Below are positions 46,676 through 55,437 of a stretch of 64,000 nucleotides of DNA, piece by piece. Both the position numbers and the translations under genes were made by a program. This stretch comes from Streptomyces hygroscopicus (GTDB taxonomy: Bacteria > Actinomycetota > Actinomycetes > Streptomycetales > Streptomycetaceae). How positions within the stretch are numbered: position 1 is the stretch's first letter; every line of letters begins with the position of its first letter. The stretch spans positions 10,354,001-10,418,000 of the forward strand of contig CP018627.1 in assembly GCA_002021875.1 (NCBI GenBank), given 5' to 3'. The notes under the pieces are model-generated. The model searched no databases. It had not been told where the DNA came from and was given only the letters and a program-made list of their open reading frames with translations.

Positions 46676-46735
46676 CAGGACAGGACAGGACAGGACAGGA
46701 CAGGACTGGACGGGACTGGACGGGACTGGACGGGG
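46676..46735 (+). repeat. Tandem pentamer and decamer repeats
   Basis: About six copies of CAGGA run directly into about three copies of the decamer GGACTGGACG. It lies between the Lrp stop and the next gene. It has no spacer structure and no coding role visible. Confidence 0.85.
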
Positions 46736-46808
46736 CAGTGCAGGGTCACAGCGCACCAACTGGTCCTAAAATGGGTTGGCTTGGGGCCGACGGGGGAGGG
46801 TGACGAGC

Positions 46809-47507
46809 GTGGAGTTGGCACCGAAGTTAGTTGTGATCGCCTTGCTCTGCTGGTTGATCTACGCCCTGTTCGTATGGATCCGCGGCATCGTGCACCGGCG
46901 GCGGCTGCCGGAGCTGTCGGTCGCCCCGGGCCAGGTGGAGATGTATCAGGGGCAGGCATTCCGCGAGATCTGCCGACGGGCGGCGAACCCGGGTCGGCGC
47001 GTGATGATGACCGACTACTTCGCCCGGCGAGGATGGAATCGGGCGGACGCGATGCGCATCCTGGCCGAGCCGCTCAAGCACAAGCTGATCGATGTGGAGG
47101 GTTGGCGGTTCGGCAGTTACAGCGTGACGTACAAGGGCTGGACCGAGTACGAGGGCAAATTCATCTGGACGGGAGGCGAAGGGGTGCACATCTCCACTGG
47201 ACCGGGCGGCTTCGTCGTGGCGAACGTCAACAGCCATCATTCGGTGGTCCACGGCGGCTATGGCAACCGGGCGAACGCGCCTGACATCCCCCATCAGCAA
47301 CTGATCGACGCCCTGCGTACGGACGCGGACACCGCGACGTCCGATGAGGCGGTAAGGGCGCGGGAGTACGCCGACGACCTGGCCGCGGCCGTCGACGCGC
47401 AGGATGCCGACAGGACGGCTCGCATCCTCGGAAGGATCAACGCCCTCCTGTCCACCGCCACGGCTGCCTTCACCCTGGCCCGCGGACTCCTGCCACCCGG
47501 CTCGTAG
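46809..47507 (+). CDS. Membrane-anchored hypothetical protein
   Basis: A 232-residue protein with one N-terminal membrane helix (residues ~5-25: KLVVIALLCWLIYALFVWI) and a basic stop (RGIVHRRR), then a soluble part with YFARRGWNRADAMRILAEPL, which looks like a winged-helix or scaffold segment, and GEGVHISTGPGGFVVANVNS. I do not recognise a named family. GTG 46809 follows GGGGGAGGGTGA. It has its own promoter, after the repeat array. Confidence 0.65.
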   Translation: MELAPKLVVIALLCWLIYALFVWIRGIVHRRRLPELSVAPGQVEMYQGQAFREICRRAANPGRRVMMTDYFARRGWNRADAMRILAEPLKHKLIDVEGWRFGSYSVTYKGWTEYEGKFIWTGGEGVHISTGPGGFVVANVNSHHSVVHGGYGNRANAPDIPHQQLIDALRTDADTATSDEAVRAREYADDLAAAVDAQDADRTARILGRINALLSTATAAFTLARGLLPPGS

Positions 47508-47517
47508 CGCAAAGGTT

Positions 47518-47765
47518 CTGGAACAGGGCTGCTCGCCCGGACGATCGCGAGGGCGAGGTCAACGTGTCCGAAGGCCGCACCCGCGGTGGTGATGCCGCCC
47601 GAATCGATGACCATCCGGCTCTGAGCGAGCTGGACCCCCGCGTACCTTCTGCGGAAGACCGGTGCCGGCCACCAGGTCGTCGTCGCCCGCAGGCCGTCCA
47701 GGACTCCCGCCTCGGCCAGCAGGAACGTGCCGCCGCCTCGGATGCTGGTGCCTCCCTCAGTCGTG
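47518..47765 (-). pseudogene. GlxA/DJ-1-PfpI fragment
   Basis: An interior piece of a GlxA-family (DJ-1/PfpI-AraC) regulator. The reading GGGTFLLAEAGVLDGLRATT, then FRRRYAGVQLAQSRMVIDSG and GGITTAGAAFGHVDLALAIV is continuous and recognisable, but there is no start, no N-terminal half, and no AraC DNA-binding domain. It continues into unrelated sequence on both sides, so it is a remnant of about 80 residues. Confidence 0.65.
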
Positions 47766-47898
47766 CCACGCCGAAGTGATCGCTGAACTCGCCGACTCCG
47801 AAGAGGCTTCCCGTCGCCAGGCGACGTTCAGGAGCGTGGCAAACCCTCCGGCGCGTCCGGGCAGCGCGCCCGAGTAGCCGCCAGTCACAGGTGTCCAA

Positions 47899-47913
47899 AT
47901 CTGTAAATCAGAT
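47899..47913. promoter_or_regulatory. LysR-type box upstream of the catabolic operon
   Basis: ATCTGTAAATCAGAT fits the T-N11-A rule (ATC-N9-GAT) with 5-bp dyad arms. It lies 126 nt before the flavin-monooxygenase start. The last gene of that group encodes a LysR protein, so autoregulation of the set is the simplest model. Confidence 0.6.
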
Positions 47914-48038
47914 CGCCTACAGCGGAAACATCTGTTGGACAGCACTACGGCCATGCCCAAGGATCCCTCGTGCGGTAGCACCCACAGCACGGTCAACGCG
48001 ACACCGGGATGCACTACCGCCTGAGTGGAGGCTGAAAG

Positions 48039-49334
48039 TTGAGTGAAGAGACTGAGGTAGTCGTCGTCGGCGCGGGCCAGGCGGGTGTGGCGATGAGCGA
48101 GCACCTGGGAGCCCACGGTGTGCCGCATATCGTCCTGGAGCGGCACCGTATCGCCGAGCGGTGGCGCTCGGAGCGGTGGGATTCCCTGGTGGCGAACGGG
48201 CCCGCGTGGCACGACCGGTTCCCGGGGCTGGAGTTCTCCGACGTCGACCCCGACGTCCACCCCGACGCCTTCGCCTCGAAGGAGCAGATCGCCGACTACT
48301 TCGTCACCTACGCCGAGAAGATAGGTGCTCCGATCCGGTGCGGTGTCGAGGTGACCTCGGTACGGAAGCGGACCGGTCGGCCCGGCTTCCGGGTCGAGAC
48401 CTCGCAGGGCCCCATCGACGCGCGCTTCGTCGTGGCCGCGACCGGGCCGTTCCAGCGGCCCGTGATCCCGCCCATCGTCCCGGACGGCGCCGTCCCCGTG
48501 CAGCTCCACTCCAGCGGGTACCGCAACCCGGAGCAGCTCCCCGAGGGCGCGGTCCTCGTGGTCGGGGCCGGCTCCTCGGGGGTCCAGATCGCCGATGAGC
48601 TGCGCCGCTCCGGCCGCCGGGTCTTTCTCTCCGTCGGTCCGCACGACCGTCCCGCCCGCCAGTACCGCGGACGTGACTTCTGCTGGTGGCTCGGTGTGCT
48701 CGGGCGCTGGGACGCGGAGACGCCTCCCCAGGGTGCCGAACACGTCACCATCGCGGTGAGCGGCGCCCGCGGCGGCCACACCGTGGACTTCCGGGCCCTG
48801 GCCGCCGACGGCGTCGAGCTCGTCGGTCTGACCGCGTCTTACGACGACGGTGTGCTGCGCTTCGCGCCGGATCTCGCCACGAACGTCGCGCTCGGCGACG
48901 CGAAGTACCTCGAGCTCCTCCGGGCGGCCGATGCGTATGTCGAGCGCAACGGGCTCGACCTCCCCGAGGAGCCGCAGGCCCACGACCTCGGGCCGGACCC
49001 GGAAGGCGTGGCCGACCCCCGGCTGGAGCTCGACCTGGCCGCGGCCGGTGTCACCTCGATCGTCTGGGCGACGGGCTTCGCCACCGACTACAGCTGGCTC
49101 GAGGTCGACGCGTTCGACGAGAACGGCCGGCCGGACCAGCGGCGCGGTGTGTCCTGCGAGCCCGGCGTGTACTTCCTGGGCCTGCCCTGGCTGTCCCGCC
49201 GCGGATCGAGCTTCATCTGGGGCGTCTGGCACGACGCCGGATACGTCGCCGATCACATCACGACCCAGCGGGGCTATCTCGCGTACGGCACCACCGACCG
49301 GCCCGGCGCCGCGCCGGCGGCCTGGAAGAACTGA
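48039..49334 (+). CDS. Flavin-containing monooxygenase
   Basis: A 431-residue class B-type flavin monooxygenase. The FAD motif GAGQAG (11-16) and NADPH motif GAGSSG (176-181) are present, with WRSERWDSL and a C-terminal ATG-type motif VWATGFATDYSWLE. Family members hydroxylate N or S atoms or do Baeyer-Villiger reactions. The start is TTG at 48039 with GGAGG 7 nt upstream. It is the first gene of a tight plus-strand series with RidA, DUF1028, M20 hydrolase, symporter and LysR. The substrate is unknown. Confidence 0.9.
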   Translation: MSEETEVVVVGAGQAGVAMSEHLGAHGVPHIVLERHRIAERWRSERWDSLVANGPAWHDRFPGLEFSDVDPDVHPDAFASKEQIADYFVTYAEKIGAPIRCGVEVTSVRKRTGRPGFRVETSQGPIDARFVVAATGPFQRPVIPPIVPDGAVPVQLHSSGYRNPEQLPEGAVLVVGAGSSGVQIADELRRSGRRVFLSVGPHDRPARQYRGRDFCWWLGVLGRWDAETPPQGAEHVTIAVSGARGGHTVDFRALAADGVELVGLTASYDDGVLRFAPDLATNVALGDAKYLELLRAADAYVERNGLDLPEEPQAHDLGPDPEGVADPRLELDLAAAGVTSIVWATGFATDYSWLEVDAFDENGRPDQRRGVSCEPGVYFLGLPWLSRRGSSFIWGVWHDAGYVADHITTQRGYLAYGTTDRPGAAPAAWKN

Positions 49335-49341
49335 GGAGCAG

Positions 49342-49824
49342 ATGATGACCTCCACGAACGAGGGCCGCCGGGCGAACGCCGTCAAGGCCCCGGTCGTCGC
49401 CGGCGGGCACACCCGGATCCGTCCGTTCAACACCCGCGACACCTATCCCGAGCAGAACCTCGACAACGACCTCTGCCAGGCCGTCGTCGCCGGCGACACC
49501 GTGTACGTCCGGGGCCAGATCGGCCAGGACCTCGACACCAGCGAGTCCGTGGGCATCGGCGACGCCGAGGCGCAGGCCGAACAGGCCATGGCGAACATCA
49601 AGTTGCTGCTCGAAGAGGCGGGCAGCCGGATGGAGCACCTGGTCAAGCTGACCATCTATCTGATCGACCCGCGTTACCGCGAGGCGGTGTACCGCACCGT
49701 GGGCCGCTGGACCAAGGGCGTGCACCCCATCTCCACCGGCCTGGTGGTGTCGGCCCTGGCCCGTCCGGAATGGCTGTGCGAGATCGACGCCGTCGCCGTG
49801 ATCCCCGAGGAGGCGCGGGCATGA
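49342..49824 (+). CDS. RidA/YjgF family protein
   Basis: A 160-residue RidA-superfamily protein that usually hydrolyses reactive imines/enamines or acts as a deaminase. It has DLCQAVVAGDTVYVRGQIGQ and KLTIYLIDPRYREAVYRTVG; the imine-type Arg of the active site (VKLTIYLIDPRYR) is visible. It is longer than common RidA (about 130 residues) because of an N-terminal arm. It starts 8 nt after the monooxygenase stop with GAGGAG. Its stop overlaps the next start (ATGA). Placed in this operon, it may process an imine made by the monooxygenase. Confidence 0.9.
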   Translation: MMTSTNEGRRANAVKAPVVAGGHTRIRPFNTRDTYPEQNLDNDLCQAVVAGDTVYVRGQIGQDLDTSESVGIGDAEAQAEQAMANIKLLLEEAGSRMEHLVKLTIYLIDPRYREAVYRTVGRWTKGVHPISTGLVVSALARPEWLCEIDAVAVIPEEARA

Positions 49825-50495
49825 CATTCTCCCTGGTGGTCCGCGACGGCGAGCGGTTCGGCATCGCGGTCAGCTCGTCCAGTCCGGCGGTCGCCGCCCG
49901 GGTCGCCCATCTGCGGCCCGGGGTCGGCGCGGCGGCTTCGCAGAACGTCACCGACCCCACGCTCGGCACCAGCCTGCTGGCGGAACTGGCCGACCACGGT
50001 GACGCGGAACGCGCCCTGGCCGGTGTCACCGGCGCGGTGCGCAACGCGAAGTCCATCGCCCACCGTCAGCTGACCGTGCTGGGCCGCTCCGGGCCCGGGT
50101 TCGTCTACAGCGGCGCGCACACCCTGGGCAAGCACGCCTCGGCCACCGCCGAGGGCGCGGTGGCGGCCGGCAACATGCTGTGCGGCGAGCACATCCCCGG
50201 CGTCCTCCTCGACGCGTACTCCGCCGCCCCCGGGGAGCTGGAGGAGCGGCTGGTCACCGCCCTGAAGGCCGCGGTCGAGGCCGGTGGCGAGGAGGGGCCG
50301 GTGCACTCCGCGGGCCTCGCGGTCGTCGCGGACGTGGACTGGCGGGTGACCGACCTGCGCGTGGACTGGGCCGACGACCCCGTCGACCGGCTCGCCGAAC
50401 TCCTCGCCGTCTGGCTGCCGCAGCGGGACGACTACGTGCGCCGTGGACTCGACCCCGCCTCCGCTCCCTCGTACGGCGTCCCGGGCGATCGGTGA
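49821..50495 (+). CDS. DUF1028 protein (Ntn-hydrolase-like)
   Basis: A 224-residue DUF1028 protein. The opening MTFSLVVRDGERFGIAVSSS and ASQNVTDPTLGTSLLAELAD, plus GAVAAGNMLCGEHIPGVLLD, are typical. This family is thought to be related to Ntn hydrolases and is often near aminohydrolase genes, but it has no proven reaction. The start is locked by the ATGA overlap with RidA. Its stop TGA overlaps the start of the next gene by one base, so translation is coupled. Confidence 0.88.
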   Translation: MTFSLVVRDGERFGIAVSSSSPAVAARVAHLRPGVGAAASQNVTDPTLGTSLLAELADHGDAERALAGVTGAVRNAKSIAHRQLTVLGRSGPGFVYSGAHTLGKHASATAEGAVAAGNMLCGEHIPGVLLDAYSAAPGELEERLVTALKAAVEAGGEEGPVHSAGLAVVADVDWRVTDLRVDWADDPVDRLAELLAVWLPQRDDYVRRGLDPASAPSYGVPGDR

Positions 50496-51715
50496 TGGGG
50501 ACGATGGGGACCACGGGGCCGACGGGGACCACAGGGCCGATGGGGACCACGGGGCCGACGGGGACCACGGGCACGCTCAAAGAGGCCGCCCGGCGCGAGG
50601 TCGACCGGCATGCCGAGGAGCTGATCCGGCTGTCCGAGCGGCTGCACGCCGATCCGGAGACGGCCTGGGAGGAACACCGGGCGGCGGCTGCCGTACCCGA
50701 GCCGCTGGACCGCGCCGGATTCGACATCACCACGTCCTACCTGGGCCTGGAGACCGCCTTCCACGCCCGGTTCGGCAGCGGGCCCGTCCGGATCGCGCTG
50801 TGCGCCGAGTACGACGCGCTGCCCGGCCTCGGCCACGCGTGCGGGCACAACCTCATCGCGGCGAGCTCGGTCGGCGCCGCGCTCGGCCTCGCCGCCGTCG
50901 CCGACGACGCCGGCCTCACCGTCGAGGTCTACGGCACCCCGGCGGAGGAGGGCGGCGGCGGCAAGATCGAGATGCTCGACCGGGGCGCCTTCGCCGGGAT
51001 GGACCTCGCGATGATGGTGCACCCGGCGCCGGTCGACGTCGCCGAGGCCCGTCCGTTCGCGGTCAGCCACTCCAAGATCTCCTACACCGGTAGGTCCGCA
51101 CACGCCGCGGCCTACCCCGAGGCCGGGATCAACGCGGCCGACGCCTTCACCGTGGCCCAGGTCGCGATCGGGCTGCTCCGCCAGCAACTGCCCACCTCCG
51201 CCCGGGTGCATGGCGTGGTGACCCACGCCGGGGACGCCCCGAACGCCATCCCGGAACGGGCCACCGGCCGCTGGTACGTCAGGGCGGAGACCCTCGCCGA
51301 ACTGGCCGAGCTGGAACCACGGGTCATGCGGGCCTTCGAGGCGGGTGCCCTCGCGACCGGGTGCGAGCTGGAGATCGAACCGGAGAGCAAACCGTACGCG
51401 GAGTTCCGCACGGACGAGACCGCGCTCGCCCACTACCGCGCGAACGCCCTCGCCCTGGGACGGGAGTTCGCGCCGCCGGGACAGGCCGCCCGGATGAACC
51501 GCGCCTCCACCGACATGGGCAACGTCTCGCAGACGGTGCCCGCCATCCACCCGTACATCGGTATCGGCTCGCTGCCCGCCACCAACCACCAGCACGAGTT
51601 CGCCGCGTTCTGCGTGGGCGCGAACGCCCAGCGGGCCCTGCTCGACGGGGCGGTGGCGCTGGCCTGGACCGGTGTGGACCGGAGTTCGAGCCGCTACGCG
51701 AGCGCGAGCTCCTGA
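50495..51715 (+). CDS. M20 family amidohydrolase
   Basis: A 406-residue zinc-dependent hydrolase of the M20 family (aminoacylase/IAA-amino acid hydrolase type). It has LCAEYDALPGLGHACGHNLI (metal ligands C116, H118), GTPAEEGGGGKIEM (E151, E152), H176 and a dimerisation domain. It would cleave an N-acyl or amide bond. The first ~28 residues are a GTTGPx repeat encoded by five to six near-copies of a 15-nt unit (50498-50575), which is unusual for the family. It has no cysteine-rich targeting sequence. The start overlaps the DUF1028 stop. Confidence 0.92.
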   Translation: MGTMGTTGPTGTTGPMGTTGPTGTTGTLKEAARREVDRHAEELIRLSERLHADPETAWEEHRAAAAVPEPLDRAGFDITTSYLGLETAFHARFGSGPVRIALCAEYDALPGLGHACGHNLIAASSVGAALGLAAVADDAGLTVEVYGTPAEEGGGGKIEMLDRGAFAGMDLAMMVHPAPVDVAEARPFAVSHSKISYTGRSAHAAAYPEAGINAADAFTVAQVAIGLLRQQLPTSARVHGVVTHAGDAPNAIPERATGRWYVRAETLAELAELEPRVMRAFEAGALATGCELEIEPESKPYAEFRTDETALAHYRANALALGREFAPPGQAARMNRASTDMGNVSQTVPAIHPYIGIGSLPATNHQHEFAAFCVGANAQRALLDGAVALAWTGVDRSSSRYASASS

Positions 51716-51785
51716 CCGGGCCGACCCCCGCAGACGGCACCCGCACAGCTCCGGCTTCTCCCACCCCATTCCCAAGGAGGCGCGC

Positions 51786-53153
51786 ATGCCCACCACTCAC
51801 ACCGACGTCACCACGGCCGAGGTCGAGGTGGCCACCGACGTCGTCGCACTGCGCAGAAGCGTTGCCGCGGGAGCCGTCGGCGTATTCGTGCACTGGTTCG
51901 ACTGGGCCGCCTACGCCTATCTCGCGGGCACCGTCGCGACCGTGTTCTTCCCGGACGAGAACGGCACCACCGGACTGCTCGCCGTGTTCGGCGTGTTCGC
52001 CGTGTCCTTCGGCATCCGGCCCATCGGCGCCCTGGTGTTCGGACCGCTCGGTGACCGGATCGGCCGCAAGCGCACACTGTCGCTGGTCATCTTCATGATG
52101 TCCGGCGCGACCCTGACGATCGGTCTGCTGCCCGGCTACGCGGCGATCGGGGTCGCCGCCCCGGTGCTCCTGGTGATCCTGCGCCTGATCCAGGGATTCG
52201 CGGCGGGCGGCGAGTTCGGCAGCGCGGCGAGCTTCCTCGCCGAGAGCGCCCCCCGGCGCCGCCGCGGATTCGGGGTGAGCTGGCTGGAGGTCGGCTCCCT
52301 GCTGGGCTTCCTCGCCGGTTCGTTCGTCTATCTGCTGCTGTCGACGGGGCTCGACGAGGACCAGCTGACCGCCTGGGGCTGGCGCGTCCCCTTCCTCGTC
52401 TCGGCGCCGCTCGGCGTCATCGGCTTCATCATCCGCAACAAGATCGAGGACACCCCCGAGTACCGGACGCTCGAAGCCAACGACACCGTGCCGCGCACCC
52501 CCGTACGGGAATTGCTCCGCCGCCACAAGCGGCATCTGCTCCAGGCCGCGGGCCTGATGGCCGCCATGCACGTGCCCTTCTACATGGTGCTGACGTACCT
52601 GGTCACCTACGAGACCGACCACCTGGGGCACTCGGCCGGCAGCGCCGCCCTGCTGTCCACGGTGATCTCACTGCTGGGGCTGGTGCTGGTCCCGGTGTTC
52701 GGGATGCTGTCCGACCGCGTGGGACGCAAACCGGTCTTCGTCGGGGCCACCGCGGGCCTCCTGGTCCTCGCCACCCCCGCGTTCCTCCTCATGCGGACCG
52801 GGCTCGCCGGAACCTGGATCGCCGGGCTGCTGCTCGGCGTGATCCTCGCCGCGATCCTCGGCACCTACGCGGTGTGGTCTGCGGAGATCTTCCCCACCCG
52901 CACCCGCCAGAGCGGCCTGTCCATCGCCTACAACCTCACCGCCGCCCTGTTCGCCGGCACGGTGCCGTACCTGATGACCGTGCTCATCTCCGCGACCGGC
53001 AGCACCCTGCTGCCCGGCCCCTACCTGATGGTGTTCGCCGTCGGCGGCCTCATCGCCGCCCTGTCCCTCAAGGAGACCGCCGGTTCCGCCCTGCTGCGTC
53101 CCGAGGACGTCTCCGACGCGCCCGCGGAGCGCCACCAGGCACCGCCCGCATAG
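51786..53153 (+). CDS. Metabolite:H+ symporter (MHS) family MFS transporter
   Basis: A 455-residue twelve-helix major facilitator of the MHS branch. It has VFVHWFDWAAYAYLAGTVAT at the first helix, the loop motif GPLGDRIGRKRTLSLVIFMM, GFAAGGEFGSAASFLAESAP (diagnostic) and a second GMLSDRVGRK. MHS members import organic acids, betaines or shikimate-like anions with protons. An excellent AAGGAGG ribosome site is present. Its place in the operon suggests it imports the substrate of the monooxygenase/hydrolase pathway. Confidence 0.93.
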   Translation: MPTTHTDVTTAEVEVATDVVALRRSVAAGAVGVFVHWFDWAAYAYLAGTVATVFFPDENGTTGLLAVFGVFAVSFGIRPIGALVFGPLGDRIGRKRTLSLVIFMMSGATLTIGLLPGYAAIGVAAPVLLVILRLIQGFAAGGEFGSAASFLAESAPRRRRGFGVSWLEVGSLLGFLAGSFVYLLLSTGLDEDQLTAWGWRVPFLVSAPLGVIGFIIRNKIEDTPEYRTLEANDTVPRTPVRELLRRHKRHLLQAAGLMAAMHVPFYMVLTYLVTYETDHLGHSAGSAALLSTVISLLGLVLVPVFGMLSDRVGRKPVFVGATAGLLVLATPAFLLMRTGLAGTWIAGLLLGVILAAILGTYAVWSAEIFPTRTRQSGLSIAYNLTAALFAGTVPYLMTVLISATGSTLLPGPYLMVFAVGGLIAALSLKETAGSALLRPEDVSDAPAERHQAPPA

Positions 53154-53217
53154 GGTCCGGCCGCCGCATAGGGTCGGCATCGGCACGGACACCGATCACC
53201 AGGCGCGAGGGTCACGC

Positions 53218-54144
53218 ATGACGTCACCGGTGGGTTTCACCCTCCTCCAGCTCCGCTACTTCCTCGTGGCCGCCGAGCGCGGTTCGATGACGGAGGCGTC
53301 GGGGGCGCTCCACATCGCGCAGTCCGCCGTGTCCGCGGCCATCCACAACCTGGAGCGCGACCTGCGGGTGCAGCTGTTCATCCGCCGCAGGGGCCGGGGA
53401 CTGACCCTGACGCCCGCGGGGGAGAGACTTCAGCAGCACGCGCGGGAGCTGCTGACCCGTGCGCGCGAGATCGAGCGCGAAGCCCGGGGAGACGGCGAGA
53501 CGATCTCCGGGCCGGTGGCCGTCGGGTGCTTCGTGACGCTGGCCCCGTACTATCTGCCGCCCCTGTTCAGCGAATGCACCGACCGCTACCCGGGCATCGA
53601 GATCGACGTGGTGGAGGGAGAGACGGATCAGCTCGTCCAGGCCCTGCGCGCGGGACGCATCGACTTCGCCCTCACCTACGACCTCGGTCTGACGGCCGAG
53701 ATGGACCTGCGCAGCGAGACGATCGCGCGGGCCCCGGCCTATGTCATCGTCGCGGCCGACCACCCGCTGGCCCGGCAGGGCTCCGTGGAGCTGGCCGAAC
53801 TGTCCGCGGAACCCCTCGTCCTGCTCGACCTGCCCCACAGCCGCGACTACTTCCGCTCGCTGATCGCCGCCACCGGCACCGCGCCCGATGTCCGCTACCG
53901 CACCCGGAGCTATGAAACCGTACGTTCCCTGGTGGCCCGGGGGCTCGGATACTCCGTGCTGAACCAGCGGCCGGCGACCGGCCAGACCTACGGCGGCGGC
54001 GAGATCGCGGAACTGGAGCTGCGGGACGGAAGCCCCCCGCTCGAAGTCCAGATCGCCTCGGTGAAGGGCATGACCCAGACCGCCCGCGCCCGGGCGGTGA
54101 TGGAGCTGCTGCGGGAGATCGGCCCCCGCCCCGCCAGGGCCTGA
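53218..54144 (+). CDS. LysR family regulator of the catabolic operon
   Basis: A 308-residue LysR protein. The winged helix has LLQLRYFLVAAERGSMTEAS and QSAVSAAIHNLERDLRVQLF; the effector domain has VAVGCFVTLAPYYLPPLFSE. It is the last gene of the plus-strand series, starting 64 nt after the symporter stop. It likely binds the T-N11-A site at 47899-47913 in response to the pathway substrate or intermediate. Confidence 0.92.
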   Translation: MTSPVGFTLLQLRYFLVAAERGSMTEASGALHIAQSAVSAAIHNLERDLRVQLFIRRRGRGLTLTPAGERLQQHARELLTRAREIEREARGDGETISGPVAVGCFVTLAPYYLPPLFSECTDRYPGIEIDVVEGETDQLVQALRAGRIDFALTYDLGLTAEMDLRSETIARAPAYVIVAADHPLARQGSVELAELSAEPLVLLDLPHSRDYFRSLIAATGTAPDVRYRTRSYETVRSLVARGLGYSVLNQRPATGQTYGGGEIAELELRDGSPPLEVQIASVKGMTQTARARAVMELLREIGPRPARA

Positions 54145-54186
54145 AGAACACGGAACCGGACCGGGCCTTCGCGGCCGCGGCGGTGG

Positions 54187-55074
54187 TCAGGCGCTCGGGA
54201 CGGTGATGACCGGACAGCGTGCGTGCTGCGTCACGCCCTGGCTGACGGAGCCCAGCAGCAGGCCGGTGAACCCGCCGTGTCCGCGGGTGCCCACGACCAG
54301 GCCGAGGGCGTGTTCGGACGCCTCGGTCAGGACCTGTACCGGGTGGCCCGGCACGACCTCCTGGCGCAGTTCCACCTCCGGATGGCCGGTGGTACGCCCG
54401 GCGACGGTCTCCGACAGCAGCCGACGGCACTCCTGGACGGCGGCCTCCTCGTCGGGGGTTCCGAGCCGCGGAGGTTGCCATACGTAGAGGGCGCGCAGGG
54501 CCGAGCCGTGCACGGCGGCCTCGTCGAAGGCGAAGTCGACGGCGGCCGCGGAATGACGACTGCCGTCGACCCCGACCACGAAATGCGGCTGCCGCTCGGG
54601 GACGTGCTCCGGCTCGGAGACCTGCTCCGGCACGACCACCACGGGGCAGGGCGCGTGGGCGATGAGCGGCAGGGCGACGGCGGCGGAGGTGAAGACCTCC
54701 TGAAGAGCGCTCAGGCGCCAGGACCCGACCACCACTACCGTGGCGTTCCGCGCCTGCTCACGCAGCACCCACGCCGGATGCCCCTCGGCCAGCAGACCCG
54801 ATACCCGCACCTGTGGATGCCGGGACTCGACGAAGGCCACCGCCTCCTTCAGCATGCGATCCCCCGACGTGTGCAGCGACTCGTTCCACTCCTCCCAGGA
54901 CGGCCGCCCGCCCGTCGGCCGGTACCCGGGGGTCGGCAGGTTCTGCGCGAGGACCAGCAGCAGCGGCAGGCGGCGCCGGTCCGCCTCGTCGGCGGCCCAG
55001 CCGAGCGCCGCGCGTCTGCCCGGATCGGGGTCGAGGCCGACCACGATCGGTTCATCTCCGTGTGCGTGCGCCAT
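54187..55074 (-). CDS. Universal stress protein, two UspA domains
   Basis: A 295-residue tandem UspA protein. The second domain keeps the ATP-binding pattern GTRGHGGFTGLLLGSVSQGV; the first (VVGSWRLSALQEVFTSAAVA) is degenerate and may not bind ATP. AGGAGG precedes 55074. Such proteins help survival in dormancy, hypoxia or stationary phase. It is convergent with the LysR gene and stands alone. Confidence 0.93.
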   Translation of the reverse strand: MAHAHGDEPIVVGLDPDPGRRAALGWAADEADRRRLPLLLVLAQNLPTPGYRPTGGRPSWEEWNESLHTSGDRMLKEAVAFVESRHPQVRVSGLLAEGHPAWVLREQARNATVVVVGSWRLSALQEVFTSAAVALPLIAHAPCPVVVVPEQVSEPEHVPERQPHFVVGVDGSRHSAAAVDFAFDEAAVHGSALRALYVWQPPRLGTPDEEAAVQECRRLLSETVAGRTTGHPEVELRQEVVPGHPVQVLTEASEHALGLVVGTRGHGGFTGLLLGSVSQGVTQHARCPVITVPSA

Positions 55075-55437
55075 CGCCGACCTCCTATGACTCCTCCGAC
55101 CGGCACATCGCGCCGGAACGTCCCCCGGCGTCCACACCCCTCGGCCGCACGGCCTCGGCCGCTGCTTCCAGTGGGCTCAACCAGTCATGGCCTGTCACCT
55201 CGCGAAACGATGGCAGCCGGCCACTTCCATGCTGCGCGCCCCCACGCCACCCTGCGAATCGGACACCGAACGCTCGCGGCGGGGCCGGCTGCGGCCGCGC
55301 GGCAGCTCAGCCGGAGCGCCGCGTCGGACTCTCCGGGACGGCCACCGCCCGATCAGCGGTTTCCGCAGGTCGCTCGCGCCGGTCACGACCACCACCTTGC
55401 GCACTGGGGTCGGCCCTCGCGGTTCTGTGCTTGCGCC

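Noticed and set aside
46676..46735. Possible CRISPR-like array
   Set aside because: Units of 5 and 10 nt without spacers, so it is a simple tandem repeat.
47757..49442. Antisense open frame over the flavin monooxygenase
   Set aside because: No domain. The sense strand has both nucleotide-binding motifs and a ribosome site.
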